Assembly (NCBI GenBank): GCA_900550395.1
Contig: URSD01000018.1
Location: forward strand, 1-50,981
Length of the DNA: 50,981 nt
From: an uncultured Porphyromonadaceae bacterium
GTDB lineage: Bacteria > Bacteroidota > Bacteroidia > Bacteroidales > Muribaculaceae
Direction of reading: 5' to 3'
Position numbers and translations under genes: made by a program. Under the pieces are notes generated by a model, which ran no database searches, had not been told where the DNA came from, and was given only the letters and a program-made list of their open reading frames with translations. Positions 39,571-50,899 of this stretch are shown piece after piece (position 1 is the stretch's first letter; every line of letters starts with the position of its first letter).

Positions 39571-40836
39571 TCAGCGGATTAGGGCCACGGCTATAAGGCG
39601 GTCGTAGCGTGCGCCTGGTGCGCGGTGGTACACCTTGACGGTGTACTCGTTGCGTGTGGGGTAGTAGTCGCCCTCGGCCCGGGCCGTGTAGCCGCGTCGG
39701 GCGCCTGGAGGCACCACGAGGTACTGGTAGTTGTAGGCGCCCTGCTTCAGGAGCATGGCGCGTTCGTAGAGGCCCGTGGCGGGGTTGTAGAGCATGCGCG
39801 AGTTGTCGTCGAAGCGCCGGTCGGTGAAGTCGCCGTCGAGAAACACCATGGCGCCTGGCATTTCGGGCATGTCGAGCGAGAAGTGAACCACGGCATAATC
39901 GGCCTGCGTGGCGTCCTCGCCGTCCGCGGCGCCCTGCACGCGCACCAGAAAGCGGCCGTTCTGCGTCTCGTCGTAGGAGTAGGAGCCCTCGCTGCGTGGA
40001 GCGTCCGTGGCGAGCGTGAAGTGGTAGTAGGGGTCGAGCCAGTCTATGGCTTCGACGCCCATTCCGGGATATGTCACGCTTACGGTCTCGAAGCGCCGGT
40101 ACTCGTTGCCGGCCTCGAAGATCAGCTCCGGGGTGTGCTCATAGACGGCCTGCGTGCGCGAGGCGCGCAGCGGATGGCGGAGCATCCTCTCGTTGTCGAG
40201 GCGCCCGTTCTGCTGCACGGACACTATGAGCTCGTTGAAAGGGTCGGCCACGTCGGCTCTCTCGGTGTCGACGGTGAGCGAAAGCTGCTGGTGGGCGTCG
40301 TTGTAGTCCACGTCGGTGCGCGATGTCAGGGCAGCGCTCACGGCGGCGCTCTGCTCGCTCACCATGAGGCGCACACGGGCAAGCACGCGGTCGGGCTCGC
40401 CCTCGGGATAGATGCTGAGGAGATAGTTGCCTGAGACCTTCGGCATCATGTCGGGTTGCGGGAATTCAAGGCGGTAGTGGGTGTACGGCACAGTGGTGGC
40501 CTGCGAGTAGGCGTAGTCTTCGATTATGCCTTCGTTGAAGCCGTCGACGTATTCGGGTCCGTTCAGCGCCGACGGCTGCCACGATGCGTCGCAGTGGCGG
40601 AGGCTGTAACGCAGGTATTCGCGGTCGTCGCGCAGCATGTCGAACTCTATGGCGAGAACCCCGGGAGTGCCGGGAGTCACCACAGGCAGGGCAGCCGGGC
40701 GTCCCGTAAGCGCGTCGGTGACCTGCAGCGAGCGCAGATGCTCGTCGAGGCTGCCGGGCATCGTGTCCGCGGCGGCAGAGGCCGCTGCGTAGCAGGCGAG
40801 GAGAACTGTCAGCGACAGCAGCAGACGTCTTACCAT
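39571..40836 (-). CDS. Type IX secretion plug-domain protein (DUF5103)
   Basis: A 421-residue exported protein. The start at 40836 gives MVRRLLLSLTVLLACYAAAS, a signal peptide; the longer frame to 41073 is antisense-like read-through of ung. The DUF5103 region covers almost the whole mature protein: LQVTDALTGRPAALPVVTPG, LAIEFDMLRDDREYLRYSLR, HCDASWQPSALN, EYVDGFNEGIIEDYAYSQAT and FPQPDMMPKVSGNYLLSIYP are highly typical. In Flavobacterium a protein of this type closes the periplasmic side of the SprA translocon. Its start overlaps the end of ung by 7 bases. Whether this organism has a full type IX system cannot be seen here. Confidence 0.85.
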   Translation of the reverse strand: MVRRLLLSLTVLLACYAAASAAADTMPGSLDEHLRSLQVTDALTGRPAALPVVTPGTPGVLAIEFDMLRDDREYLRYSLRHCDASWQPSALNGPEYVDGFNEGIIEDYAYSQATTVPYTHYRLEFPQPDMMPKVSGNYLLSIYPEGEPDRVLARVRLMVSEQSAAVSAALTSRTDVDYNDAHQQLSLTVDTERADVADPFNELIVSVQQNGRLDNERMLRHPLRASRTQAVYEHTPELIFEAGNEYRRFETVSVTYPGMGVEAIDWLDPYYHFTLATDAPRSEGSYSYDETQNGRFLVRVQGAADGEDATQADYAVVHFSLDMPEMPGAMVFLDGDFTDRRFDDNSRMLYNPATGLYERAMLLKQGAYNYQYLVVPPGARRGYTARAEGDYYPTRNEYTVKVYHRAPGARYDRLIAVALIR

Positions 40837-41492
40837 ACGATAGGGGTCTGTCCGTGCTTCACGAGCCAGTCGTTGGCGCGCGAGAAGTGATGGTTGCCGA
40901 AGAAGCCGCGGTAGGCCGACAGCGGCGAGGGGTGGGGCGAGGAAAGCACAAGGTGGCGGTTGCGGTCGATGAACGCGCCCTTGCGCTGGGCATGACTGCC
41001 CCAGAGCATGAACACGAGGCCTTCGCGGTCGGCATTGAGTCGGCGCACGGCCTCGTCGGTGAACTCCTCCCATCCTTTGCCTGCATGAGAAGCGGGCTGA
41101 TGGGCGCGCACGGTGAGGGTGGCGTTGAGCAGCAGCACGCCCTGACGCGCCCAGCGCGAGAGGTCGCCGTCGGCCGGCATCGGGGCGCCGGTGTCGTCAT
41201 GAACTTCGCGCAGGATGTTGACCAGCGACGGCGGCATCGGCGTGCCCGGCTGCACCGAGAAGCACATGCCGGTGGCCTGACCCACGTCGTGGTAAGGGTC
41301 TTGTCCGAGAATCACCACTTTCACGCTGTCGAATGGACATGCGTCGAAGGCCGCGAAGATGTCGCGCGCCGGCGGGAAAACCTGCCGGGTGGAGTATTCG
41401 GCGCGCACAAAGTCGGTGAGGCGGCGGAATTCCTCCGTGTCCCACTGCGCAGCGAGTGCGCGCTTCCAGCTTTCCTCAATTTTTACGTTCAT
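40830..41492 (-). CDS. ung: Uracil-DNA glycosylase (family 1)
   Basis: A 220-residue DNA repair enzyme that removes uracil. The water-activating motif GQDPYHD is at 63-69 (Asp65), LLLNATLTVRAHQPASHAGK holds the uracil-binding Asn and VFMLWGSHAQRKG follows. The DNA-intercalation loop HPSPLSAYRGF contains the conserved His. Length is normal. A -7 box TAATTTTG at 41497-41504 has only four bases between it and the ATG, so the message may be leaderless. It is the first gene of an operon with the T9SS plug-domain and DUF3109 genes. Confidence 0.97.
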   Translation of the reverse strand: MNVKIEESWKRALAAQWDTEEFRRLTDFVRAEYSTRQVFPPARDIFAAFDACPFDSVKVVILGQDPYHDVGQATGMCFSVQPGTPMPPSLVNILREVHDDTGAPMPADGDLSRWARQGVLLLNATLTVRAHQPASHAGKGWEEFTDEAVRRLNADREGLVFMLWGSHAQRKGAFIDRNRHLVLSSPHPSPLSAYRGFFGNHHFSRANDWLVKHGQTPIVW

Positions 41493-41496
41493 GTTG

Positions 41497-41504
41497 CAAA
41501 ATTA
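41497..41504 (-). promoter_or_regulatory. -7 box of ung, abutting the start codon
   Basis: TAATTTTG on the minus strand, four bases before the ATG at 41492. The usual distance from -7 box to start site places the first transcribed base at about the A of the ATG. Confidence 0.55.
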
Positions 41505-41516
41505 AGAAAAAAAGCT

Positions 41517-41524
41517 TACTTTTG
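41517..41524 (+). promoter_or_regulatory. -7 promoter box of tRNA-Arg
   Basis: TACTTTTG, 10 bases before the tRNA 5' end. It diverges from the ung promoter with 12 bases between the boxes. Confidence 0.65.
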
Positions 41525-41534
41525 CATCACGTTT

Positions 41535-41606
41535 GCGCCCATAGTTCAATGGATAGAATTACGGATTCCGGTTCCGTCGATTGGGGTTCGACTCCCCATG
41601 GGCGTA
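41535..41606 (+). tRNA. tRNA-Arg(CCG)
   Basis: A 72-base cloverleaf with discriminator A. Acceptor arm GCGCCCA pairs with TGGGCGT; the D loop contains GTTCAATGGATAGAAT; the anticodon arm is ACGGA-TTCCGGT-TCCGT with anticodon CCG at 41568-41570, reading CGG codons; the T arm is GGGG-TTCGACT-CCCC. CCA is not encoded. Confidence 0.96.
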
Positions 41607-41607
41607 C

Positions 41608-41635
41608 AAAAAAAGCAGCCTCGGCTGCTTTTTTT
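41608..41635 (+). terminator. Rho-independent terminator of tRNA-Arg
   Basis: Arms AAAAAAAGCAGCC (41608-41620) and its complement (41623-41635) with a 2-base gap and a T run. Confidence 0.9.
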
Positions 41636-41664
41636 GTTATGTAGCGACTGAATTTTATTTGGTA

Positions 41665-41742
41665 TAACAATCAAAATCCGTAATTTTAGGATTTTGTTTG
41701 TTATAATTAATAACAATCAAATTTTCCCGATTTTGTTTGTTA
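41665..41742. promoter_or_regulatory. Two tandem palindromes before the second DUF4143 ATPase
   Basis: Palindrome 1 has arms TAACAATCAAAATCC (41665-41679) and GGATTTTGTTTGTTA (41689-41703), 14 of 15 paired. Palindrome 2 has arms TAACAATCAAA (41711-41721) and TTTGTTTGTTA (41732-41742), 10 of 11 paired. The outer halves are the same sequence, as expected for two operator sites. A -7-like TAACTTCG follows at 41760-41767, four bases before the ATG. Confidence 0.7.
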
Positions 41743-41771
41743 TGATTAATAAAATTCGCTAACTTCGCAAC

Positions 41772-42983
41772 ATGAATATTATAGCGAGAAAACAATACGT
41801 CGATCATATATGGAAATTTATCGACAAGGGCATGATAATTGCTCTTACGGGTCAGCGTCGTGTGGGCAAGAGTTATATTGTCAGGGAGCTTATAGACGAG
41901 ATCAGGACTATGACCCCGGATGCTAATATTATTTATATAAATAAAGAAAAGACAAAATTCGACAATATAAGGAATGCCAATGACCTCTCAAATTATCTTG
42001 AGGGCAAACTGGCTGATGGCCGCGACAATTATCTGCTTATAGATGAGGTGCAGGACATAGATGGTTTTGAGAATATACTCCGTAGCCTCAACGCCGATGA
42101 GGAATGTCGCATTGTGGTGACCGGGAGCAACGCGAAGATGCTGTCATCCGAACTTTCTACTTATCTTGGAGGCAGGTATATCGAGATTCACATCCACAGC
42201 TTGTCGTACCGAGAGTTCCTGACATTTCACAGTCTTGACGATTCGGACGAAAGTCTTATGAAATATCTCTGTTTCGGAGGGCTTCCGCATCTGTATCGTC
42301 TCGGGCTCGGGAACGAGGATATGGTGTGGGAGTATATTCAGAACATTTACAATACCATTGTCCTGAAGGATGTGGTTCAGAGAGAGGGATTGCGCAATGT
42401 CACTATGTTTGAGAATCTTATGTCGTACGTAAGTGATAATGTCGGTCAGATTGTGTCGGCTACTTCGTTGTCGAAATATCTGAAATCGCAGAGGGTGGAT
42501 CTTACGCCCCTTACAGCCATAAATTATCTGAAAGCCGCATCAAACGCCTATATCATCAACAAGATACCGCGCTATGACATACACGGCAAGCGGTTATTGG
42601 AAACCAACGATAAATATTATTTCGAGGACTTAGGCCTGCGCAATATGCTTTCCGGTACAGACCGCACCGGAGATATTGAAAAGGTGATTGAAAATTCGGT
42701 CTACCTTCATCTGAAAGGATTAGGCTATAAAATAAGCGTCGGAACATTGCCTAACGGAGAAATAGACTTCGTCGCGGAAAAGGGCGGCATTCCGGTTTAC
42801 ATCCAGGTAGCGTACCTTATTGCGGATGATTCGACAATGGAGAGGGAGTTCGGCAATCTGCTGAAGATACAGGATAATTATCCTAAATACGTAATATCAA
42901 TGAATCCGATGGTTCGCCCTCAGAACTATGAGGGGATAAGGCATCTGACGTTACGGCAATTCCTGATGCGGGACACCCTTTAA
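41772..42983 (+). CDS. AAA ATPase with DUF4143 domain
   Basis: A 403-residue AAA/DUF4143 protein. The P-loop is LTGQRRVGKSYI (about 26-37), Walker B is YLLIDEVQDIDGFENILRSL, and sensor 1 is IVVTGSNAKML. The DUF4143 part shows YYFEDLGLRNML and ENSVYLHLKGLGYKISVG. The C-terminal nuclease-like region has EIDFVAEKGGIPVYIQVAY, where the usual ExK is IQV, so a nuclease activity is unlikely. It is only distantly related to the gene at 30533-31666. AT-rich codon use and the twin palindromes set it apart from the neighbours. Its stop codon overlaps that of the converging Ca2+ ATPase gene (shared TTAA). Confidence 0.88.
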   Translation: MNIIARKQYVDHIWKFIDKGMIIALTGQRRVGKSYIVRELIDEIRTMTPDANIIYINKEKTKFDNIRNANDLSNYLEGKLADGRDNYLLIDEVQDIDGFENILRSLNADEECRIVVTGSNAKMLSSELSTYLGGRYIEIHIHSLSYREFLTFHSLDDSDESLMKYLCFGGLPHLYRLGLGNEDMVWEYIQNIYNTIVLKDVVQREGLRNVTMFENLMSYVSDNVGQIVSATSLSKYLKSQRVDLTPLTAINYLKAASNAYIINKIPRYDIHGKRLLETNDKYYFEDLGLRNMLSGTDRTGDIEKVIENSVYLHLKGLGYKISVGTLPNGEIDFVAEKGGIPVYIQVAYLIADDSTMEREFGNLLKIQDNYPKYVISMNPMVRPQNYEGIRHLTLRQFLMRDTL

Positions 42984-45640
42984 GAGACACTTCTCTGTTT
43001 TCTGCCGGCGAGAGAACGGGAGGCTTCGCCGATCCAGAGTACCAGGGAGGTGGAGGCGATGATTATAAACCAGTCGGAGACGCGCAGCGGCACTACGTTG
43101 AAGAGGCGGCCGCCTAAGTTGACGATGGCAATCTGACCGGCGGCGATGACTGCGGCGATGAAAAGGAACTCGCGGCAGTGGCCGAGGTGGAGCGCCGAGC
43201 GCCGTGTGGCGAACGCACGGGTGTTGAAGAGGTTCCAGAACTGCAAGAACACGAAGATGGTGAAGAGCAGGGTGAGCTCATAGGGCGTCAGCGGGTCGCG
43301 CGTGCCGAGATGCACATTTATAAGCTGACTCAGCGAGGTAATGTTGCTGTGCTCGAAGACGTAGAGCAGCCCGAGAAGCGCGGCGAAGAAGATAAGCCCG
43401 GTGCCTATGATCGAGCGCCACATGGGAGCCGTGATGATGAAGGCGTCGCGCCGGCGCGGTGACTCGTCCATGACAGCCGGCGACGGCGGAAGCGACGCCA
43501 GGGCCATGGCGGCGAAGGTGTCCATTATCAGGTTGACCCAAAGCATCTGCGTCACCGTCAGGGGTGATTCCGTACCCATGAACGCACCGGCCATGACGAT
43601 GAGGCATGCGGCTACGTTCACCGTCATCTGGAACAGGATGAAGCGCTGGATGTTGCGGTAGAGGGAGCGTCCCCACATGACGGCGCGGGCGATGGATGCG
43701 AAGCTGTTGTCGATGATGGTGATGTCGGAGGCTTCCTTCGCTACGGCTGTGCCGTCGCCCATTGACAGACCCACGTGGGCGGCTTTTAGGGCGGGTGCGT
43801 CGTTGGTGCCGTCGCCGGTTACGGCCACTACCTCGCCCTGCTGCTGGAGCGCCTGCACGAGGCGCCGCTTGTCGAGGGGCCGTGCGCGGGCTATGATCTG
43901 GATCTCGCGTGCGCGGCGCGGCAGGTCGGCGTCGGGTATGGCCTCGAATTCCGGACCGGTGACGACGGCGCCGTCGGGCAGACTGTCGGCCAGACCTGTC
44001 TGGCGCGCTATCTCGCGTGCTATGACGGGAGTGTCGCCGGTGACTATCTTCACCTTGATGCCGGCGCGGAGACAGCGCTCTATGGCTTCGCGCACGTCGG
44101 GGCGCACGGGGTCGGCTATGCCGGTAATGCCTGTGAGGGTGAGGCGGAGTCCGGCTTCGATGGCTCCGTCGCGGATGCCGGTCTCGCCCGGCGCCAGCTG
44201 CGCGGTGGCGAAGGCGAGGGTGCGGAGGCCGCGGGCCTGCATGGCGCCCAGCGTCTCGCGTACGCCGGAGAGGTCGCGGCCGTCGGCTGTGCCGTCGCAC
44301 ATAGCCATGACTATCTCGGGTGCGCCCTTGACGCACAGCAGGCTGCCCGTCGGCGTTGCAACGGCAGTCGCCATGTATTTGCGCTCGGAGCTGAACGGCA
44401 ACTCGGCGAGGACTTTTACGGAGCCTTTCAGCGCGTCGGAGTCTAAGCCCAGGCCGTGGAGGTAGAGCAGCAGGGCGCCCTCCGTGGGATTCCCGAGCAC
44501 GGCAGGGCCTTCGGGACGGCTCATGTCGAGGCGCGCCGTGGTGTTGACGGCAATCTGGAGTGCGGCATCTTTCTCACTGACGAAGAAGTCGGCCTCTGCC
44601 ACCTGCATGCGGTTCTGCGTGAGCGTGCCCGTCTTGTCGGTGCAGATGACCGTGGCTGCGCCCATGGTCTCGCAGGCGTGCAGACGCCGCACCAGGTTGT
44701 TGGTGCGCAGCATGCGGCGCATGCTGTAGGCGAGGCTCAGGGTCACGGCCATGGGCAGGCCCTCGGGGATGCTGACGCACACGAGCGCGACGGCTATCAT
44801 GAGCGTCTGGAGGCTGAACGTGGTTATCTCCATCCACGTGACGGGTGTGCCCTGCTGCTCGTGCAGGAACATGGCTATGCGGCCTATGATGATGGCTGCG
44901 GCCACGATGTAGCTGATGATGGAAATCATGCGGCCGAGGCGTGCGAGCTGCTCGTCGAGAGGTGTGCGCACGTCGTCGGTGAGCATGGTGGCCTGCATGG
45001 TGCGTCCGTTCTCGGTGGCGTCGCCCACGGCCGTGACGCGCGCCGTGCAGTGTCCCTCCATGATTTTGGTGCCGCGCAGGATGCGATCGCTGGCGTAGGT
45101 GGCCTCCGGGTCGGCGTCGGCGGGGTCGGCGCTCTTGTGGCACAGCGGCTCGCCGGTGAGCGAGGACTCGTCGACGGTGAGCTGCGTGGCCTCGAGCAGG
45201 GTGGCGTCGGCGGGGACCTCGTCGCCGGTGTCGAGTATGATGACGTCGCCCACCACGATGTCGCGGCGTGGTACTTCGGTCGGAGCGCCGTCGCGTATCA
45301 CGCGCACGGGCTCGTCATCGTTGACGCGGTTGAGCAGGGCGAACTCCTTGCCGGCGCGTCGCTCGAAGATGAACGACAGCCCGGTAGCCAGGATTATAGC
45401 CACGACGATGCCGACGGGTTCGAAGAATACTTCGCCGTTGGCGCTTACGCTGTACTCGTAGATGGAGATGCCGATGCTGAGGACCGCTGCCACGCAGAGC
45501 ACTACGATGAGGGGGTCGGCGAATTTGGCTACAAACTGGCGCAGCCACGACGTGGCGCGCGGCGGGGTCAGCACATTGGCGCCGTGCAGGCGGTGCGACT
45601 CTTCCGCCTGGGCGGTGGTGAGGCCTTGAATACCGGTCAT
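42980..45640 (-). CDS. Calcium-translocating P-type ATPase (PMCA/SERCA-like)
   Basis: An 886-residue inner-membrane cation pump of the P2 type. An N-terminal cation-ATPase domain (LTTAQAEESHRLHGANVLTP) is followed by two helices, the actuator domain with SSLTGEPL, the M4 motif SIPEGLPMAVTLSLA, the phosphorylated Asp335 in CTDKTGTLTQ, the nucleotide domain, the hinge GDGTNDAPALKAAHVGLSMG and the C-terminal six helices. The PEGL motif and overall length favour Ca2+; Na+ or K+ pumps are the alternative. A -7 box TAATTTTG lies at 45668-45675. Its stop codon shares TTAA with the converging DUF4143 gene, with no terminator between. Confidence 0.9.
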   Translation of the reverse strand: MTGIQGLTTAQAEESHRLHGANVLTPPRATSWLRQFVAKFADPLIVVLCVAAVLSIGISIYEYSVSANGEVFFEPVGIVVAIILATGLSFIFERRAGKEFALLNRVNDDEPVRVIRDGAPTEVPRRDIVVGDVIILDTGDEVPADATLLEATQLTVDESSLTGEPLCHKSADPADADPEATYASDRILRGTKIMEGHCTARVTAVGDATENGRTMQATMLTDDVRTPLDEQLARLGRMISIISYIVAAAIIIGRIAMFLHEQQGTPVTWMEITTFSLQTLMIAVALVCVSIPEGLPMAVTLSLAYSMRRMLRTNNLVRRLHACETMGAATVICTDKTGTLTQNRMQVAEADFFVSEKDAALQIAVNTTARLDMSRPEGPAVLGNPTEGALLLYLHGLGLDSDALKGSVKVLAELPFSSERKYMATAVATPTGSLLCVKGAPEIVMAMCDGTADGRDLSGVRETLGAMQARGLRTLAFATAQLAPGETGIRDGAIEAGLRLTLTGITGIADPVRPDVREAIERCLRAGIKVKIVTGDTPVIAREIARQTGLADSLPDGAVVTGPEFEAIPDADLPRRAREIQIIARARPLDKRRLVQALQQQGEVVAVTGDGTNDAPALKAAHVGLSMGDGTAVAKEASDITIIDNSFASIARAVMWGRSLYRNIQRFILFQMTVNVAACLIVMAGAFMGTESPLTVTQMLWVNLIMDTFAAMALASLPPSPAVMDESPRRRDAFIITAPMWRSIIGTGLIFFAALLGLLYVFEHSNITSLSQLINVHLGTRDPLTPYELTLLFTIFVFLQFWNLFNTRAFATRRSALHLGHCREFLFIAAVIAAGQIAIVNLGGRLFNVVPLRVSDWFIIIASTSLVLWIGEASRSLAGRKQRSVS

Positions 45641-45667
45641 AGGGGGATCGTCTTGGGATTAGAGTTG

Positions 45668-45675
45668 CAAAATTA
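45668..45675 (-). promoter_or_regulatory. -7 promoter box of the P-type ATPase
   Basis: TAATTTTG on the minus strand, 27 bases before the ATG at 45640. Confidence 0.6.
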
Positions 45676-45730
45676 CTCTATAAACGTCAGCTGCGGGCAA
45701 TGGTTGCTGCTGATTTAATAAAAATGTAAT

Positions 45731-45762
45731 ACAGAAGAAGGCACCGGGGTGCCTCCTTCTGT
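45731..45762 (-). terminator. Terminator of secA
   Basis: Arms ACAGAAGAAGGCACC and GGTGCCTCCTTCTGT pair in 14 of 15 positions. On the minus strand ATTACATTTTTATT follows. It lies 20 bases after the secA stop codon. Confidence 0.75.
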
Positions 45763-45782
45763 AAGTGAATGTTGCAGTAGGC

Positions 45783-49127
<3,345 letters not shown>

Positions 49128-49131
49128 TTTC

Positions 49132-49258
49132 AGTTAGGAGTTGGTTGCCGCGGCGCGGCAGTTAGGAGTGTGGAGTTAGTTGCGCTTCGCGCAGTTAAAG
49201 TTAGGAGTTGGAAGTTAGGAGTGTGGAGTTAGGAGTGTGAAGTTAGGAGTGTGAAGTT
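49132..49258. repeat. Degenerate tandem repeat with inserted hairpins upstream of secA
   Basis: About seven units of GTTAGGAGT(G/T)(T)G(G/A)A with small variations. Two hairpins are set between units: TGCCGCGGCGCGGCA (49146-49160), a perfect palindrome around its centre base, and TGCGCTTCGCGCA (49181-49193). No coding potential. Confidence 0.8.
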
Positions 49259-49260
49259 AA

Positions 49261-49309
49261 CCCTCTTACCTATAAACTATAAACCCTAAACTATAAACCC
49301 TAAACTTCA
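49261..49309 (-). repeat. 3'-end repeat GTTTATAG(n)-GGTAAGAGGG, copy 3
   Basis: After the stop codon of the gene ending at 49307 the minus strand reads GTTTAGGGTTTATAG, repeated, then TATAGGTAAGAGGG (complement of the 10-mer at 49261-49270). Same arrangement as 3583-3615 and 26639-26675. Confidence 0.65.
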
Positions 49310-50899
49310 AAGAGGCAGAGGAGGAAGCGACGCTCCGTTGGGCGACCGTATGCGCAGCAGTCGTGCCACGGTGGGCGCTATTGAGCGTGCGTCCACCGGC
49401 GTGGCTATGGTGCGGGCGTCGATGCCCGGTGCCATTATTATAGCTATGCCCGTGGGTGCCACCTCGCGGTGTACCATGGGTGTGCGGCCGTCGGCGGCCG
49501 GTGTCTGCCAGTCGTCCACCACCTCCCAGCCGGCTGCGGGCGCTATGTAGACGTCGCCGCCGTGGTTCAGCGATGTGTTGCGCCGCAGAGCCTGCGAGCC
49601 CTCGCCGGCGCGCTCGTTGATGATGTCGTCGATGGTGAAGGCGCGGCGAACGCCACTCATGCGCTCCAGGAAGTCGGCCGCCTCGCTACGTATGGCTGCC
49701 GGCTCGATGTTGCGCTCGTTGATGAGTTTGTCGTTGAGATAGAATGCGTTGCGGTGGAATCCCTTGACCCACTCGCCGTTGCCATGCAGCGCTATCAGGT
49801 ACATGTTGAGCAGCGACATGGCCTTGCGCGTGGAGAACTCGCCGAAGGGCACGTTCCAGCGCTCGTCGTCGCGGCGCGAGCGCGAGCCGGGAGGCGTGGC
49901 CGCCAGGTAGACGAGCGTGTTTGCCATGCCGGGACCGCGGTCCACGGCGGCGAAGAGCTGCTCCAGATCGCGGTCGAGGCGCAGGTAGCTGTCCATCGTC
50001 TCGTAGCGCGTGTCGGCGTTCTTGCTGTCGGTGAAGGGGCGGATGCTGTAGGCTATGTTGAGCATGTCGGCGCCGTCGTGGCGTCCGAAGTCGGGCGTGT
50101 CGATTATCTCCGATGCAAGCTGGGTTATCTCGCTGTTCAGCAGCGGTGTCGTCACGAATTTGGCTACCTTGTCAGCCTTGTTGCGGCCGAAAGTGTAGCG
50201 GAAGGGATAGCGCGTCAGATGGTCGGGCAGGTGCGGATATGCCGATGCCGGGCGCAGGGGCGTCCAGCTCATGGTGTCGAGGCGCACTGTCAGCGGGCGC
50301 AGGCGGTTGCGTGCCGAGAGTGTGGTGGGCGGCTCCTTGTAGAAGGTGGATGTGGCCCAGTTGCCGTTCTGCGCGTTCAGCCACAGGGCGCTGTTGGCGG
50401 CGTGTCCGCCCAGCAGTATGGCCTGCTGCGGGTCGGCGGCGATGGCGTAGACGGCCGTGACGCCTCCTCCGGCTATGCGGGCCTCGTCGGCTATGGTGCT
50501 GACGGCCAGGGCTGCCGGCGAGTATGTCTCGTCGGTGTAGTTGCCCATCGTGGCGGGGTCGTGGAGCAGGGGCACCGTGCGCAGGGCCTCGCGGTCGAAG
50601 CGGGTGGCCGCGCTGATGCCGCTGATGTCGGCCGTGGCGCCGCTGACGAGCACTGCCGTGGCGCCGGCGGCGTCGAGGGGAGTGCCGTAGTCGAGGGCCG
50701 GAATCACCACGCCGTCGCTCAGCAGACGGTTGAAGCCCCCTTTGCCGAAACTGTCGCGCAGCAGGTCGATGTAGTCCTGCTCCAGGCCGTCCACCACAAT
50801 GCCTATCACCAGCTGCGGACGCACGGGCGCGCCGGCAGCGGCGGCAAGGGTTGCCACTGCTGAGGCTACAAATGCGAGAAGCAGGCGGGGGCGTCTCAT
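49307..50899 (-). CDS. Alkaline phosphatase superfamily protein (nucleotide pyrophosphatase-like)
   Basis: A 530-residue exported protein. The start at 50899 gives MRRPRLLLAFVASAVATLAA, a signal peptide; the frame upstream to 50947 does not look coding. The mature protein begins with PQLVIGIVVDGLEQDYIDLL, which has the metal-binding Asp of the superfamily, followed by LDYGTPLDAAGATAVLVSGA, where the catalytic Thr would lie, and VYAIAADPQQAILLGGHAAN. The C-terminal GIAIIMAPGIDARTIATPVD and IAPTVARLLRI match the family end, where a His is usual. It is related to proteins annotated as alkaline phosphatase family in Bacteroidales. The substrate is unknown. A palindrome CTGTTTAAAAACAG lies 12 bases upstream at 50912-50925. 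Confidence 0.82.
   Translation of the reverse strand: MRRPRLLLAFVASAVATLAAAAGAPVRPQLVIGIVVDGLEQDYIDLLRDSFGKGGFNRLLSDGVVIPALDYGTPLDAAGATAVLVSGATADISGISAATRFDREALRTVPLLHDPATMGNYTDETYSPAALAVSTIADEARIAGGGVTAVYAIAADPQQAILLGGHAANSALWLNAQNGNWATSTFYKEPPTTLSARNRLRPLTVRLDTMSWTPLRPASAYPHLPDHLTRYPFRYTFGRNKADKVAKFVTTPLLNSEITQLASEIIDTPDFGRHDGADMLNIAYSIRPFTDSKNADTRYETMDSYLRLDRDLEQLFAAVDRGPGMANTLVYLAATPPGSRSRRDDERWNVPFGEFSTRKAMSLLNMYLIALHGNGEWVKGFHRNAFYLNDKLINERNIEPAAIRSEAADFLERMSGVRRAFTIDDIINERAGEGSQALRRNTSLNHGGDVYIAPAAGWEVVDDWQTPAADGRTPMVHREVAPTGIAIIMAPGIDARTIATPVDARSIAPTVARLLRIRSPNGASLPPLPL

Noticed and set aside
41535..42983. Integration of an island at tRNA-Arg, suggested by the AT-rich DUF4143 gene just downstream
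   Set aside because: No repeat of the tRNA 3' end was seen downstream and no integrase is present; the tRNA has its own terminator.
49469..50863. A 464-residue plus-strand frame opposite the phosphatase-family gene
   Set aside because: Same shadow effect; the minus strand has the signal peptide and superfamily motifs.
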